From NCBI GenBank assembly GCA_019649035.1, contig BMAT01001966.1, forward strand, positions 691,259-719,895: a DNA stretch of 28,637 bases, in the 5' to 3' direction. The translations under genes were made by a program, and so were the position numbers. This document shows, in pieces, positions 22,801 to 28,637 of the stretch. Position 1 is the first letter of the stretch, and each line of letters begins with the position of its first letter. The notes below the pieces were generated by a model, which did no database searches, was not told the DNA's origin, and was given only the letters and a program-made list of their open reading frames with translations. Source of the DNA: Elysia marginata (taxonomy: Eukaryota; Mollusca; Gastropoda; Plakobranchidae).

Positions 22801-24099
22801 GGTCCAATCGGACGACAGCGGGCGCTATAGGTGGGGTTGAGTTAAGACATGTTTCTCATGTGCCTTGGCCTCAGGTTTTAGAATTTGATTACCAAGAAAA
22901 AAAATCTTTTTACAAATAAACTCTAGTATAAGGAAGTCACTTTGCTGTTTGATGTATTTGCTTTACCATGCTAACTAAAGAACACTGTTTGTACAACCTA
23001 ACCTTTTATTTAAACATTATAAAGCAACATAATGCTCTCAACATAAAACTGTTTAAACTAAGCTGATTTTTTTTTCTTTTGATGATTACAAAGATAATGC
23101 CAGAGAATTTTGAACCTAAGGAAGCCCCAGAAAACGGCATATATGTGGACGGGTTGCAGCTGAAGAATGCATCTTGGGATAATCTTCACTCTGTGTTAGC
23201 AGACAAAAGCACATGTTGTCATGGTCATGAGCCTCTTCCTGTGCTGTGGGTGAAGCCATTCAGCACTTCAGAAACTATTAAAGGCACCACAGTAAAGAAA
23301 AGTACTCGATTCAATCTAGGAGCAGATGATGCTACACCTGCAGCAACAGGTAGGAATGTCTTAAGATGCAATTTTCTGTACATATTTTAAGAAATCATAC
23401 CATAGCCTGTTATTGATTTTAGTTTTAAACTGGAGAGCATCATAAATTATTCCTGGGAAACTGTTTGATACCTCTCAGCCTGGTCAATGGATAGACAAAA
23501 TACTTTTTAAAGCATTGTACTTAAAATAGGCCTACATCTAGCATATATTTCCAACTTCCTCAAATCGTATATACCTTAAATATTTATTGGCAAAAGATTT
23601 TTTAAAATTTGAAACACTCATAGTTAGCATTCTTTTAATTGCTGCAATCATAGTAATTGTTAAATTTTTTTATCCCAAATATATAAGATTGAGTGGCCTC
23701 AGCTGATCAAGTCCATACGCTTTTCCTGGACTGAGAAATGGTAAAATGAAAAAAAAAAAGACTCTTAGTTGGAGTTAATTTTGTGCTTTTCAAGGCCACA
23801 CCAGTCATAGAAATATCATTTTTCAAATTACAAAACCTTTTTTGCCCCATAAGATAAGTGTTCTTGTCCTAGTTAATAAGATATATCATTTTCTGTTTTG
23901 CATTTAAGCATCAACAAAGAGTGCAAAGGTACTGCCGAAGAAGCTCAAGTACCATTGTCCACTGTACAGCGCGCGCCACTCAGACCTGCAGTGTGCTGCC
24001 AATGTTGTGTGGACCTTGCCACTTCCTACTGTTGACCCACCCCTCATCTGGGCTCAAAGACGAACAGCTTTGACTCTTGCTGCCATCAAACAGGATTGA
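1565..24099 (+). CDS. DNHD1: Dynein heavy chain-family protein, C-terminal 1634 residues in 25 exons (DNHD1-like); 5' part outside window
   Basis: The exons splice with consistent phases into 4906 nt (one base finishing a split codon, then 1634 codons and TGA). Domains, numbered from the first whole codon: microtubule-binding domain tip (1-75), stalk return helix (about 76-135), AAA5 (about 136-600), AAA6 (about 600-1200), C-terminal domain (about 1200-1634). Landmarks are CSWVHAV (58-64), WPLLIDP (383-389), FRLWLTT (1090-1096), YVDGLQL (1502-1508) and YHCPLY near the end. Dyneins are AAA+ motors that walk on microtubules; AAA5 and AAA6 have structural rather than catalytic roles. Departures from the family: DPDNQAEMW replaces the usual DPQ-QA-W, LLPTAERG replaces the LSPG-DP word of AAA6, and there are inserts at about 226-330, 420-510 and 1053-1085. 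These departures, and a length well above the usual roughly 1350 residues for this part, fit DNHD1 better than DNAH, DYNC1H1 or DYNC2H1. Dynein membership is near certain; the DNHD1 assignment is about 0.6 and made from memory of the family. Confidence 0.93.
2351..2473 (+). CDS. DNHD1: Exon 2: stalk return coiled coil (CC2)
   Basis: Acceptor ttaacag, donor gtaaga, phase 0 at both ends, 41 residues (91-131). The residues are polar with hydrophobic heptad spacing (Q..L..L......I...L), as expected for the antiparallel stalk. From the W of CSWV (60) to the KIARA word (136) is 76 residues, about the same as in canonical dyneins, so stalk register length appears kept. Intron 2 (2474-2804) holds an AT-rich tandem repeat. 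Confidence 0.92.
2515..2574. repeat. 30-bp AT-rich tandem duplication in intron 2
   Basis: Two adjacent copies of a unit made of an (AT)n tract followed by aaattaaatgcattag. The copies end at 2544 and 2574, giving a 30-bp period. The second copy has a longer AT tract. This looks like simple replication slippage. Confidence 0.85.
2805..3263 (+). CDS. DNHD1: Exon 3: end of stalk, AAA5 N-terminal part and Gly-Gln insert
   Basis: Largest exon, 153 residues (132-284), acceptor ttccag, donor gtgaga, phase 0. KIARANNL...WRSELKK matches the family word RA..L...L..E..RW. It is followed by GDALIVAACIVYHGPL, equivalent to the AAA5 GD.L...A.I.Y.G.F region. The expected short linker then expands into low-complexity sequence with (GQ)4 at 232-240 and a Ser/Gly/Ala-rich stretch. 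Intron 3 (3264-3851) is T-rich and featureless. Confidence 0.92.
3105..3130 (+). repeat. Coding 12-bp minisatellite (Gly-Gln)4
   Basis: Two copies of a ggtcaaggtcag 12-mer, plus a partial third, encode GQGQGQGQG within the AAA5 insert. The CAA/CAG alternation shows the 12-bp unit was duplicated as DNA. Length polymorphism between individuals is plausible. Confidence 0.8.
3852..4094 (+). CDS. DNHD1: Exon 4: AAA5 insert with acidic tract
   Basis: Acceptor tttttgacag, donor gtaagt, phase 0, 81 residues (285-365). Carries a strongly acidic run of about 14 residues (317-330, nearly all Asp/Glu). It then returns to family-like sequence at SEWRMQSLPTDLHS, which replaces the usual W...GLP.D..S. Intron 4 (4095-4427) is featureless. 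Confidence 0.9.
4428..4590 (+). CDS. DNHD1: Exon 5: AAA5 core, WPLLIDPDNQAEMW
   Basis: Acceptor tgacag, donor gtaaaa, ends in phase 1. Encodes residues 366-419 plus the first base of a split Ala. WPLLIDPDNQAEMWV is the diagnostic dynein AAA5 word, with Asp where most family members have Gln. Intron 5 (4591-5163) is AT-rich and contains no recognisable element. Confidence 0.95.
5164..5323 (+). CDS. DNHD1: Exon 6: Ser/Thr/Glu/Pro-rich insert between AAA5 and AAA6 core words
   Basis: The start is chosen at the pyrimidine-led acceptor tctgcag. A second in-frame acceptor at 5139 (atagcag) would add eight residues but lacks a pyrimidine tract. Both keep phase 1. Encodes 421-472, rich in S, T, E and P, with no counterpart in canonical dyneins. 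Ends in phase 2 at donor gtagag just before an in-frame TAG, so the donor is needed. Intron 6 (5324-5833) is featureless. Confidence 0.85.
5834..6033 (+). CDS. DNHD1: Exon 7: end of insert and return to dynein core
   Basis: Acceptor attatag, donor gtatga. The split codon AG|C gives Ser; the exon ends in phase 1. The first 40 residues continue the polar insert. LWVLEADNPNINSRLINAIVHG then matches the family's '...FL..LE.AI..G' stretch. Intron 7 (6034-6537) is featureless. Confidence 0.9.
6538..6723 (+). CDS. DNHD1: Exon 8: AAA5/AAA6 region (LVTHLERKPLDPFF)
   Basis: Acceptor ttttcag, donor gtaaca, phase 1 at both ends. TVLVTHLERKPLDPFFRGLL corresponds to the family word VL.EN..E.LDP.L..LL. KVGDMAFNYHPNFCLYLCST corresponds to LGD..I.Y...FRLYITT. 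Intron 8 (6724-6987) is short and featureless. Confidence 0.95.
6988..7172 (+). CDS. DNHD1: Exon 9: VINMAVSD segment
   Basis: Acceptor ttcaag, donor gtaagt, ends in phase 0. LCVINMAVSDEAIIHRLMFETMKVEKKEFE aligns with the family's 'VT.INF.VT..GLEDQLL...V..E.PELE', although Leu-Glu-Asp-Gln is not conserved. A charged helix follows. Intron 9 (7173-8188) carries the palindrome cluster listed separately and is otherwise AT-rich. Confidence 0.93.
7403..7560. mobile_element. Possible end of a piggyBac-like DNA transposon with three palindromes
   Basis: A TTAACC at 7404-7409 leads into CG-rich sequence containing three palindromes. ACGTACGCCGTACGT occurs at 7425-7439 and again at 7469-7483, and GACGTAC-gtt-GTACGTC at 7524-7540. 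PiggyBac-like elements insert at TTAA and often start TTAACC with palindromic subterminal repeats. No matching GGTTAA end was found downstream in intron 9, so this is a fragment or another element class. Confidence 0.4.
8189..8284 (+). CDS. DNHD1: Exon 10: helix around LEDKTMLDSL
   Basis: Acceptor tttccag, phase 0 at both ends, 32 residues (664-695). LNLEGPLLEDKTMLDSLIVCQ matches the family's '..G.ILDDE.LI..L..SK'. The donor gttggt is weak. An alternative GT at 8289 would break the phase with exon 11. Intron 10 (8285-8992) is A/T-rich with no recognisable element. Confidence 0.9.
8993..9209 (+). CDS. DNHD1: Exon 11: AAA6 entry
   Basis: Acceptor gtctcag, donor gtatgt, ends in phase 1. Encodes 696-767, with FIKHSVMLYNILRKMAVLYPCYYFP. 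This region corresponds to the family's 'Y.P...R....YF....L..I.P.Y..S'. Intron 11 (9210-9713) is pyrimidine-rich near 9480-9600 but holds nothing recognisable. Confidence 0.92.
9714..9958 (+). CDS. DNHD1: Exon 12: AAA6 helical segment
   Basis: Acceptor ccacag, ends in phase 0 after DWMDAG. YVRLMMFEQHYTLLSLLVSLERMM corresponds to the conserved helical stretch '...R.LFE.H.LLFSF.....' of other dyneins. The donor gtcagg is poor. It is chosen because the reading frame and the family alignment resume exactly at exon 13. Intron 12 is by far the longest (2877 bp). Confidence 0.88.
10410..10575. repeat. 93-bp tandem repeat, two copies
   Basis: Copy 1 starts at 10410 and copy 2 at 10503, both with cacttgcacgcacacgtact. 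They stay similar through '...tagaccaagacctta...tctactcact' with scattered changes and small gaps. The second copy is slightly shorter. They sit at the edge of the compositionally distinct segment and may be terminal or subterminal repeats of it. Confidence 0.85.
11707..11866 (-). promoter_or_regulatory. Candidate heat-shock element, TATA box and poly(A) signal on the minus strand
   Basis: GAAccTTCtaGAA at 11854-11866 is a perfect three-unit nGAAnnTTCnnGAAn element. Reading the minus strand there follow TATAAATA (11778-11785) about 70 bp downstream and AATAAA (11707-11712) about 70 bp further. This order resembles a compact LTR promoter with its poly(A) signal, but no second LTR copy was found. 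In AT-rich DNA the TATA and AATAAA words alone mean little. Confidence 0.35.
12836..12937 (+). CDS. DNHD1: Exon 13: AWIDCSILESL segment of AAA6
   Basis: Acceptor ccatctgtag, donor gtttgt, phase 0 at both ends, 34 residues (850-883). It resembles the family's 'W......L..L..F..L...', ending in a W..FF word. Intron 13 (12938-13209) carries an 18-bp triple repeat just before the next acceptor. Confidence 0.92.
13074..13127. repeat. 18-bp tandem repeat, three copies, upstream of the exon 14 acceptor
   Basis: Three adjacent 18-mers of the form tattagctRagcatttga (13074-13091, 13092-13109), the third diverged (taccagctgagcattttt, 13110-13127). They begin about 135 bp and end about 80 bp before the exon 14 acceptor. 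Each contains ctaa or ctga, which can act as branch-point-like words. Confidence 0.85.
13210..13308 (+). CDS. DNHD1: Exon 14: LFQKCLLWKLVCPHK
   Basis: Acceptor atttcag, donor gtaact, phase 0, 33 residues (884-916). LSLFQKCLLWKLVCPHK matches the family word '..FQ.LL..R..RPDR'; both arginines have changed. Intron 14 (13309-14227) is very AT-rich, with T/A homopolymers near 13900-13990, and shows no element. Confidence 0.92.
14228..14393 (+). CDS. DNHD1: Exon 15: AAA6 VPTIFLLPTAERG
   Basis: Acceptor cattcag, donor gtcagt, ends in phase 1. VPTIFLLPTAERG stands where canonical dyneins have P.IF.LSPG.DP, the degenerate nucleotide-binding loop of AAA6. The Gly-x-Asp-Pro pattern is lost. Encodes 917-971. 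Confidence 0.93.
14394..16659. other. Intron 15, 2266 bp
   Basis: Contains a short inverted-repeat element at 14543-14928, a pyrimidine-rich tract at about 14993-15240, and otherwise AT-rich sequence. An acidic open stretch around 16262-16341 ends in a stop, has no usable donor and is not treated as an exon. Confidence 0.7.
14543..14928. mobile_element. Short non-autonomous DNA transposon (MITE, Tc1/mariner type?)
   Basis: The left end tatactgctcaacaaagctt and the inverted right end tatactgctaaacaaaagta match at about 16 of 20 bases. They are 386 bp apart and flanked by TA. Starts of the CTGCTCAA type with TA target sites are typical of Tc1/mariner-derived elements. There is no coding capacity. 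Confidence 0.6.
16660..16877 (+). CDS. DNHD1: Exon 16: AAA6 core (HWLLLQNYHLAEDE)
   Basis: Acceptor atacag, donor gtaagg. The split codon G|GC gives Gly; ends in phase 0. VRILNFGVPTQ...A...GHWLLLQNYHLA matches the strongly conserved family stretch '...S.GQGQ...A...G.W..LQN.HL'. Encodes 973-1044. Confidence 0.96.
16947..16981 (+). repeat. tRNA-like B box followed by a perfect hairpin (possible SINE fragment)
   Basis: GATCGAATCC at 16947-16956 fits the RNA polymerase III B-box consensus GWTCRANNC. Nine bases later AGCCAGT-atg-ACTGGCT (16965-16981) forms a perfect 7-bp stem with a 3-base loop. No convincing A box lies upstream, so the SINE interpretation is tentative. Lies in the 300-bp intron 16. 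Confidence 0.3.
17178..17361 (+). CDS. DNHD1: Exon 17: FRLWLTT with upstream acidic insert
   Basis: Acceptor tccacag, donor gtagat, ends in phase 1. FRLWLTT (1090-1096) is a hallmark of the dynein AAA6/C-terminal junction. The 30 residues before it (SEEEQSGIERADSSDEG...) are an acidic, serine-rich loop where canonical dyneins have a short connection. Intron 17 (17362-17614) is featureless. Confidence 0.96.
17615..17739 (+). CDS. DNHD1: Exon 18: LLIQHGLRVTCEATANFRSLL
   Basis: Acceptor cccccag, donor gtgagt, split codon G|GT. Corresponds to 'P..ILQ.S.K.T.EPP.G...NL...Y' downstream of FRLWLTS in other dyneins. Encodes 1107-1147, ends in phase 0. Confidence 0.94.
17740..18849. other. Intron 18, 1110 bp, with a more GC-rich patch
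   Basis: The stretch from about 17930 to 18200 is richer in C and G than its surroundings and may be an inserted repeat, but no ends or coding capacity can be seen. The rest is ordinary AT-rich intron. Confidence 0.5.
18850..19068 (+). CDS. DNHD1: Exon 19: FSRVMPIALLHALLLQQSYLGKHAF
   Basis: Acceptor ctccag, donor gtaagg, phase 0, 73 residues (1148-1220). Corresponds to the family's 'F..LLF.L.FFHA...ER..FG..GWN..YEF...D'; QFWTLADL replaces the YEFN-SDL word. YAGHCQ replaces YGGRVTD. Intron 19 (19069-19567) is featureless. Confidence 0.94.
19568..19639 (+). CDS. DNHD1: Exon 20: 24-residue microexon-like exon
   Basis: Acceptor gaacag, donor gtagtt, phase 0 at both ends, 72 nt. Encodes 1221-1244 (DISDASAVEAVVKGLAFYATQPSK). 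As a short in-phase exon it could be skipped without a frameshift. Intron 20 (19640-20309) holds a TTG microsatellite and a poly-G run ending in NN. Confidence 0.88.
19993..20015. repeat. (TTG)7 microsatellite in intron 20
   Basis: Seven uninterrupted TTG units plus TT. Confidence 0.95.
20197..20217. repeat. Poly-G run of 19 followed by two unresolved bases
   Basis: Nineteen G residues and then NN. The true length is uncertain: this is an assembly or base-calling limit inside intron 20, not a biological claim. Confidence 0.9.
20310..20479 (+). CDS. DNHD1: Exon 21: C-terminal domain, first part
   Basis: Acceptor tttaag, donor gtaagt, ends in phase 2 (GA|G = Glu). Encodes 1245-1300, including FSLPDEAQQH, the counterpart of the family's FGLH.NA. 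Intron 21 (20480-20702) is featureless. Confidence 0.93.
20703..20937 (+). CDS. DNHD1: Exon 22: C-terminal domain
   Basis: Acceptor cttacag, donor gtaaat, ends in phase 0. Encodes 1302-1379. The first half is low-complexity Ser/Ala-rich. The second half, FFSQEVVGYKELLNMVQ, resembles the family's '...QE..R.N.LL..M'. Intron 22 (20938-21519) is featureless. Confidence 0.92.
21520..21840 (+). CDS. DNHD1: Exon 23: C-terminal domain (VPAQWVSSAFATCPSLKLW)
   Basis: Acceptor catcag, donor gtatga, phase 0, 107 residues (1380-1486). VPAQW...A...C.SLKLWLAELPIRMKYV and NMFLRPDRLFRAAAQTYAK match the family's 'VP..W...AYPS..PL..W...L..R' and '...FF.P..FL....Q..AR'. Strongly recognisable. Confidence 0.96.
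21841..23093. other. Intron 23, 1253 bp, with an inserted repeat
   Basis: Starts and ends with AT-rich intron sequence. The stretch of about 22200-22860 is richer in CG and contains a tandem duplication, suggesting a decayed mobile element. No coding capacity is visible. Confidence 0.6.
22358..22700. repeat. About 162-bp tandem duplication, two diverged copies
   Basis: Copy 1 begins at 22358 and copy 2 at 22520. Shared words in the same order include gtccatatc, atctaggtctRgaaat, tactgaaaaa, caacttcaaYggaccc, gaccaaaagtgaaat and cctaaataacgctt. Divergence is roughly 20-25 percent by eye, so the duplication is old. Confidence 0.85.
23094..23349 (+). CDS. DNHD1: Exon 24: C-terminal domain (GIYVDGLQLKNASWD)
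   Basis: The acceptor lies in ttacaaag after a long T tract; ends in phase 1 at donor gtagga. GIYVDGLQLKNASWD (1501-1515) is the signature 'G.YV.GL.LEGA.WD' of the dynein C-terminal domain. PLPVLWVKP follows as the counterpart of MPV...P. Intron 24 (23350-23908) is featureless. Confidence 0.96.
23909..24099 (+). CDS. DNHD1: Exon 25: last exon, YHCPLY to stop
   Basis: Acceptor tttaag; the split codon G|CA gives Ala; the stop TGA is at 24097-24099. YHCPLYSARHSD and VVWTLPLPTVDPPLIWAQRRTALTL match the family's 'Y.CP.Y.T..R....S.N.V....L......P..WI.RG.ALL'. The protein ends 13 residues after the WAQRR word, so the C-terminal domain is complete. Confidence 0.96.
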
Positions 24100-24790
24100 G
24101 ACAAAAGATAGATCTTGCAATAGGACAAGACTGATTTCTTTAGTTTAATTATTATGAATGAGAGATAAATATTATCACAACTAGAATATGTTCACATGTA
24201 AATTGTAATGTCTAAAGCATGAAAGAGTACTGGCTCTGCCATTTCTCTAGGTTAAATTTATGTTACTCTATTAATTGAATTTACAATATCATTCTGCTTT
24301 GCTGTCTGCTACTTATGTTTTGATTCACATTTTTGGGAATAATATTTTTCTGTGATAAATCTTGTCAAACGTTATTATTCTAAGTCTATACTCATGCAAC
24401 ATCACGCTAAGCTTATCTCAGCAGGACACACAAGGAAAGCTTTAAAAAAGTGATGTTCAATTGTTAATTGTAATCCCATTGGTGAGATTTCTGATTGCTA
24501 TGAACCAATGCTTTCTCATTTACAAACTCATACTGAGACTATTTTGCTGTACACTGTCTGCTGCTTTTAACAAATACAATGTAATGTCAAAACCTGAACA
24601 CATCACAGTATTAGAAACTTGTTGTTTCATACAGAAGCGATAAAATCAAGTGTCTTTAAGCTGGCATCCGTCCCCTACAATATTTTGTTTATTGCAGTGT
24701 GATTTTTATATAAGTTCAAGATGATTTTACTTTGAGCTTAGATCATATGTCATACAAGCTTTATGAAAAATAAACTGCTTTTGTTGGCCT
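24100..24790 (+). other. Likely 3' UTR
   Basis: AT-rich sequence without coding features after the stop codon, ending near the poly(A) signal at 24769. The end is inferred and could lie further downstream. Confidence 0.6.
24769..24774 (+). terminator. Candidate poly(A) signal AATAAA
   Basis: Canonical hexamer 670 bp after the stop, followed within 15 bases by a G/T-rich stretch (cttttgttgg) suited to a downstream element. It is the first AATAAA after the stop codon. Confidence 0.6.
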
Positions 24791-25267
24791 TATATAAATA
24801 TAATGTACATTTGATAAACTGTGATATCCCATGTTCTAAAGCAATGATTTGCCAAATTATGTAACTCTCTATTTTTAAAAGTACAATTTTTGTACAAACC
24901 CTGTGAACTGCTGATTATTCATACAACTTATAAGTTTGAAATTTTATGTCTTTATATTTTAATGAAACCAATTAAATTTTAGAGAGGAAACAAGTATGAT
25001 TTCAGTTAAACTTGCAAAAAAAGCACTGCTTTTTTTTTTTCTTTAATTTTCAAAATAGTCTTCAAAACATAATAAATTTGAAATTGAATATTATGTTACA
25101 AGTATCTTCATTGACAAGAAGAAACACCTAAAATTTTTCACTATTTTCTTTAAACCATTTTTCCCTGGTATTGCCTACATCATTGAGTTTATTGGAGCTT
25201 TTGTTGCTGTGATGATGCACAAAATTAGTTCAAATTGTAACAGAACTTTGTATACCTTTTTCAGCGA

Positions 25268-25288
25268 AATAAACATCAATGCAATAAA
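25268..25288 (+). terminator. Candidate distal poly(A) signals (two AATAAA)
   Basis: AATAAA at 25268-25273 and at 25283-25288, 1.2 kb after the stop codon. They could give a longer 3' UTR isoform. Chance occurrence in AT-rich DNA is possible. Confidence 0.35.
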
Positions 25289-25299
25289 AATCTAACGAA

Positions 25300-28200
25300 A
25301 TTGTCTCTTTATAACACTCGAAGTATAATTAATTTTTTTTTAATTTACACTTGCGTAAGGCAAATAATTGTTAAAAGAAGGTGTATGGCTCAATGAGATG
25401 TGTGGGACCACTGGATAAAAATTATGCCTTGCCTTTGCCAGGCCAGTGGTAATGACGCAATTGAAGTGAATTTTGGTGTAGAAAATAAGTCGGAAGTCTC
25501 AATTTTTTTTTAAAGAGGAAACAACATTTAAAGCTACATTTTTTTCCTTTTTCTCTAGATTTACATTTTTTTTCTCAATTAAAGTTTGAATAGCCTTCCA
25601 CAAAATGTTTACAATTTTATGAAGTTGCCTTGTTCAAAACAGCAACACCTTTGAATGTAAAAATTGTGACATCCGACTCATTCACCCTGGAGGCGAGGCA
25701 AATATACATTTGTAGTGAATCAAGACAATTACAACTGACTTTCAGCTTTGGAAAAATAAGATTGCCTTGTTAAAAATATCACCGCATTTGAATGCAGTTG
25801 TTTATGACACCAGACTCATGTGAAGTTGGTGCAAAACATAAGTTCATTCCCTTTTTAAGTACCAATACAAGATCTTTCGATATAAGGAGAAGAAGCAATA
25901 AAGTTTTTAACACCTTTCTTATACATCTCTTATTATTTAAAATAAAAGTCTACCAAAAAGATTCATGACAAAAAAAAGCTTATGGACACAAAACCAGGAA
26001 TCTTCCTTTTGGTCCTGCAATAAAGTCCAAGTGAACTAGGACTTGAGACACAACATGTATGAGTGACACATTAAAAATTATTTCTGATTTGCTTTATTTT
26101 TTTCATAGAGTAGCAAAATGTCATTCTAGTTTCTGACACAACAAATAGCATTTGGCTTGGCATATTATTATAAAAAGCAAAAAAATCATGAACGCCTTAT
26201 AACTTTTACTGACTAATCTGAAAAAAAGTTGTAAAAGGAAAGGTTTTGTATAGTTTGCTGGTTGAACACTTGGTTAAGGTAGCACTTATCAGGAACCCTT
26301 TTCCCTGTGATATCTCTTAGTTATTAAAAAAAAACGTCTTTTATCTGCACAAAACAGCAAGATATGGACAGACAAAACAATTTAAGCAATTTGATCTTGA
26401 GCTGTGAACAAATAATTCAGTATAATTCAACTTAAAGTTCATTTGTATTAGGAATTATTAGTAGGCGTTTATAAAAAAAGAAAAAGAAAGTAACCAGAAT
26501 AAAATTCCCAACTGTCAAAAACTCTTAAAGTACGGCAGATGTTTAGTTTTCACTGAAATGCTACAAAGACATAGAGGCAAAAATATGCTTTTGATATTAT
26601 GGTTGATATCATTTTTTCTTTTTTTGAGCTCAAGTAACAAAACCATTTTTCCCTTTTAATTGTAATCATTATCACCATATTCTTGTTTGGTTGCACTGAT
26701 CGTTAACTTCAGTAAAGTAATATGACTATGAGTTTATTCACATAGCACCTAAAAATGTTTCAGTGCTTAAACTTTACATCAGTGGTTGGAGTAGCAAAAA
26801 AAAAAGCAATTTCAAAGAAAGATTTTCATATTCCAAACAAATATAAAAAGGTTAATATCTTTTGTGAAGAGGCATAAAATGCAATTGTAAGCAAGCTAGA
26901 AGCTTCAAAACAGTTTTCTTTCACCTGCATTAGCCAAAACAAATACGCCTTATAACAGTATTTTAAGGTAATGAGCTTTGTTTGGTCAATCACATGTGAT
27001 AAAACTGAAAAGGCTAATAATGAAGTAAAAAAATGTGAAAACTGGTATATTCATATTTAAGATATTAACTTCATTTTGTGCCACTGCTCACCTCCTTCAA
27101 AGACTTTAAATAAACTTGACTTACTGAAATTATTCAATGACTAATAATAGGTACCGGCAGCCAAAATTTCAAAATTGAGACACAGCAGTAAGAACTGTTT
27201 TAAATGAAAGCTAGTCACTTAAGAAAGATACATACAAAATTTGAAGCCAATATGTTGAATACTTTTTGAGTTACGGCACGTTGAAGTCGGTGATTTTTGT
27301 GAAAAAATGCGTACGTTACAATATTTCCTGACTTCAAGAACAAAAAACTTTTTACCAAATGTTTACTTGAGACTCATATTTCTGGAATCAAGAGTCAAGC
27401 ATATAAACTTTACTATGAAATACCATTGCTTGGTTGAAAATGCAGGAATCTGATTTTACAGAGTGTCAAAATGAAGAAAAATGCAGTAACGTCTATGTGA
27501 AAAAGGTAAAAATTGGCTGGAAACCCATTTTAAGATGCCACTAGTTCAAAATATTATTCACAAAATGCTACAATTTAAGCATTAATCAAAGGACTATAAA
27601 ACACTGAACAGGCCCAATTTTTTTCAGGGAAATAGGCAGCTTATTTTGGACTTTATGTTGAGCCAAAGATGGGCTTGCGGACATTTTCAAACTTTTAAGG
27701 CGTTGGAAAATCAGAAAAATTTGGTGTTTTTACTAAATATCTCAGAAAGCAATAAAGACAGATATGCAAAACCATATATCAAATTAAAGGATTTTACAAG
27801 GGGAATTCATGTCTCCAGCTCTTGTGCATGAAATATGCATGATAATAAAGTTATGACCGTTTGAAGCCTGCAAATTGGGGATATATTGCTGAAACTTGCC
27901 TATTACTATTTTTAAAGAAGAGTTTGCGGCACCAAAATATAAGTTTTTAACAACACTTTCATGTACATATAGTTCTTTCTCACAAGAATGCATAAAAGTG
28001 TAAGAAACATGGCTTGTTTTTAATGTTTTTTTAGACAAGAATTATTATGTTATTACGTAATGATATGCACACATTTAATTAGTTTCAGCGAGTTGAATGC
28101 GTTTCTCTTGTACCTCTTTGCTTGAAAACTAATATTTAATGCCATAGTAGTAACAAAAAACTCTAACTAAGTTAAAATAATGTGAAGGTGGAAAAGATTC

Positions 28201-28637
28201 AAACTAAGTTGGCTGTTATCAATTTTTGCACCTTTAATTATGAGCTCCAGTTATATGGTTGCGCAATCAGAATATTAATTTGTCTATGCGTGAAATCATT
28301 TGCTAAATTCATTTTGGAAAAATTTTCAGACAAGTTTAGAGAAAGTTAAAGGTACACTCAAGTGCTACTTAGCACATTAAGAGAACTTGTTAAGATTTCA
28401 TTGCAATTATGAACTAATAAGCATAATGTAATAAACCATGATATAAAAAATCTAGTTTAAGTTTTACTGCAAGAACAAGGAAAATATTGCGATGAAACCT
28501 ACAGGTAAGAGTTTAATTTTATTAATGGGGGTCTTTTGTTTGTTTGGGCGTTTTATGTGATTGTGATAGGCCTGAAAACATTTTCTTTGACAATTATAAT
28601 GAGCCCACGTCATGTTGCGAGTTTAGTTTCTTTCTGC
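25300..28637. other. Intergenic or UTR-like AT-rich DNA, no gene recognised
   Basis: No reading frame here resembles a protein I know. The longest (minus strand 27784-28038) is compositionally unremarkable and has no visible splice context. Degenerate repeats occur at 25627-25820 and near 27260 and 27850. It could include the 3' UTR of a convergent minus-strand gene lying beyond the window, but nothing here proves that. Confidence 0.6.
25627..25820. repeat. Diverged direct repeat, period about 137 bp
   Basis: gccttgtt followed by a run of similar order ('...tttgaatg...tgacaYc.gactcat') occurs at 25627 and again at 25764. The two copies are clearly related but diverged. Confidence 0.6.

Noticed and set aside
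25407-25450. Inverted repeat ACCACTGG/CCAGTGGT downstream of the gene
   Set aside because: Eight-base arms with a 28-base loop are weak, and nothing around it suggests a function.
27646-28038. Opposed short frames near the right end
   Set aside because: They have no similarity that I recognise, no splice context, and the AT composition of surrounding noncoding DNA.

Overview
The window is animal nuclear DNA: short exons with GT-AG introns, T-rich introns, and decayed transposable elements. The frequent 'gtaggcctac'-type words and repeat style remind me of a mollusc or another lophotrochozoan, but this is a weak inference. There are no bacterial operons, rRNA or tRNA genes, or CRISPR arrays.

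One gene dominates. On the + strand, 25 consecutive exons (1565-24099) join without a frame break into the C-terminal 1634 residues of a dynein heavy chain-family protein. The order is: second half of the microtubule-binding domain, stalk return helix, AAA5, AAA6, and the C-terminal domain up to the stop codon. The head, AAA1-4 and the first stalk helix must lie upstream of the window. The fold-defining words are there (CSWVHAV, WPLLIDP, FRLWLTT, YVDGLQL). However, the protein is unlike axonemal and cytoplasmic dyneins at usually conserved points and carries low-complexity insertions. It is therefore best assigned to the divergent DNHD1 branch (dynein: very sure; DNHD1: moderate).

By region: 1-950 is an antisense, frameshifted non-LTR retrotransposon reverse transcriptase relic. 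1565-9958 holds exons 1-12. Intron 9 carries a TTAACC-flanked cluster of three CG-rich palindromes. Intron 12 (9959-12835) is large and contains a compositionally distinct A-rich segment with a 93-bp tandem repeat, plus a heat-shock-element/TATA/poly(A)-signal arrangement on the minus strand. 12836-24099 holds exons 13-25. Intron 15 has a 386-bp inverted-repeat element, intron 16 a small hairpin with a tRNA-like B box, and intron 23 a 162-bp tandem duplication. 24100 to about 24790 is the likely 3' UTR. In the remaining 3.8 kb I see only noncoding AT-rich DNA with degenerate repeats.

Nothing here shows a new multi-gene system. The most interesting points are the divergent dynein with its inserts and the regulatory-looking repeat in intron 12.
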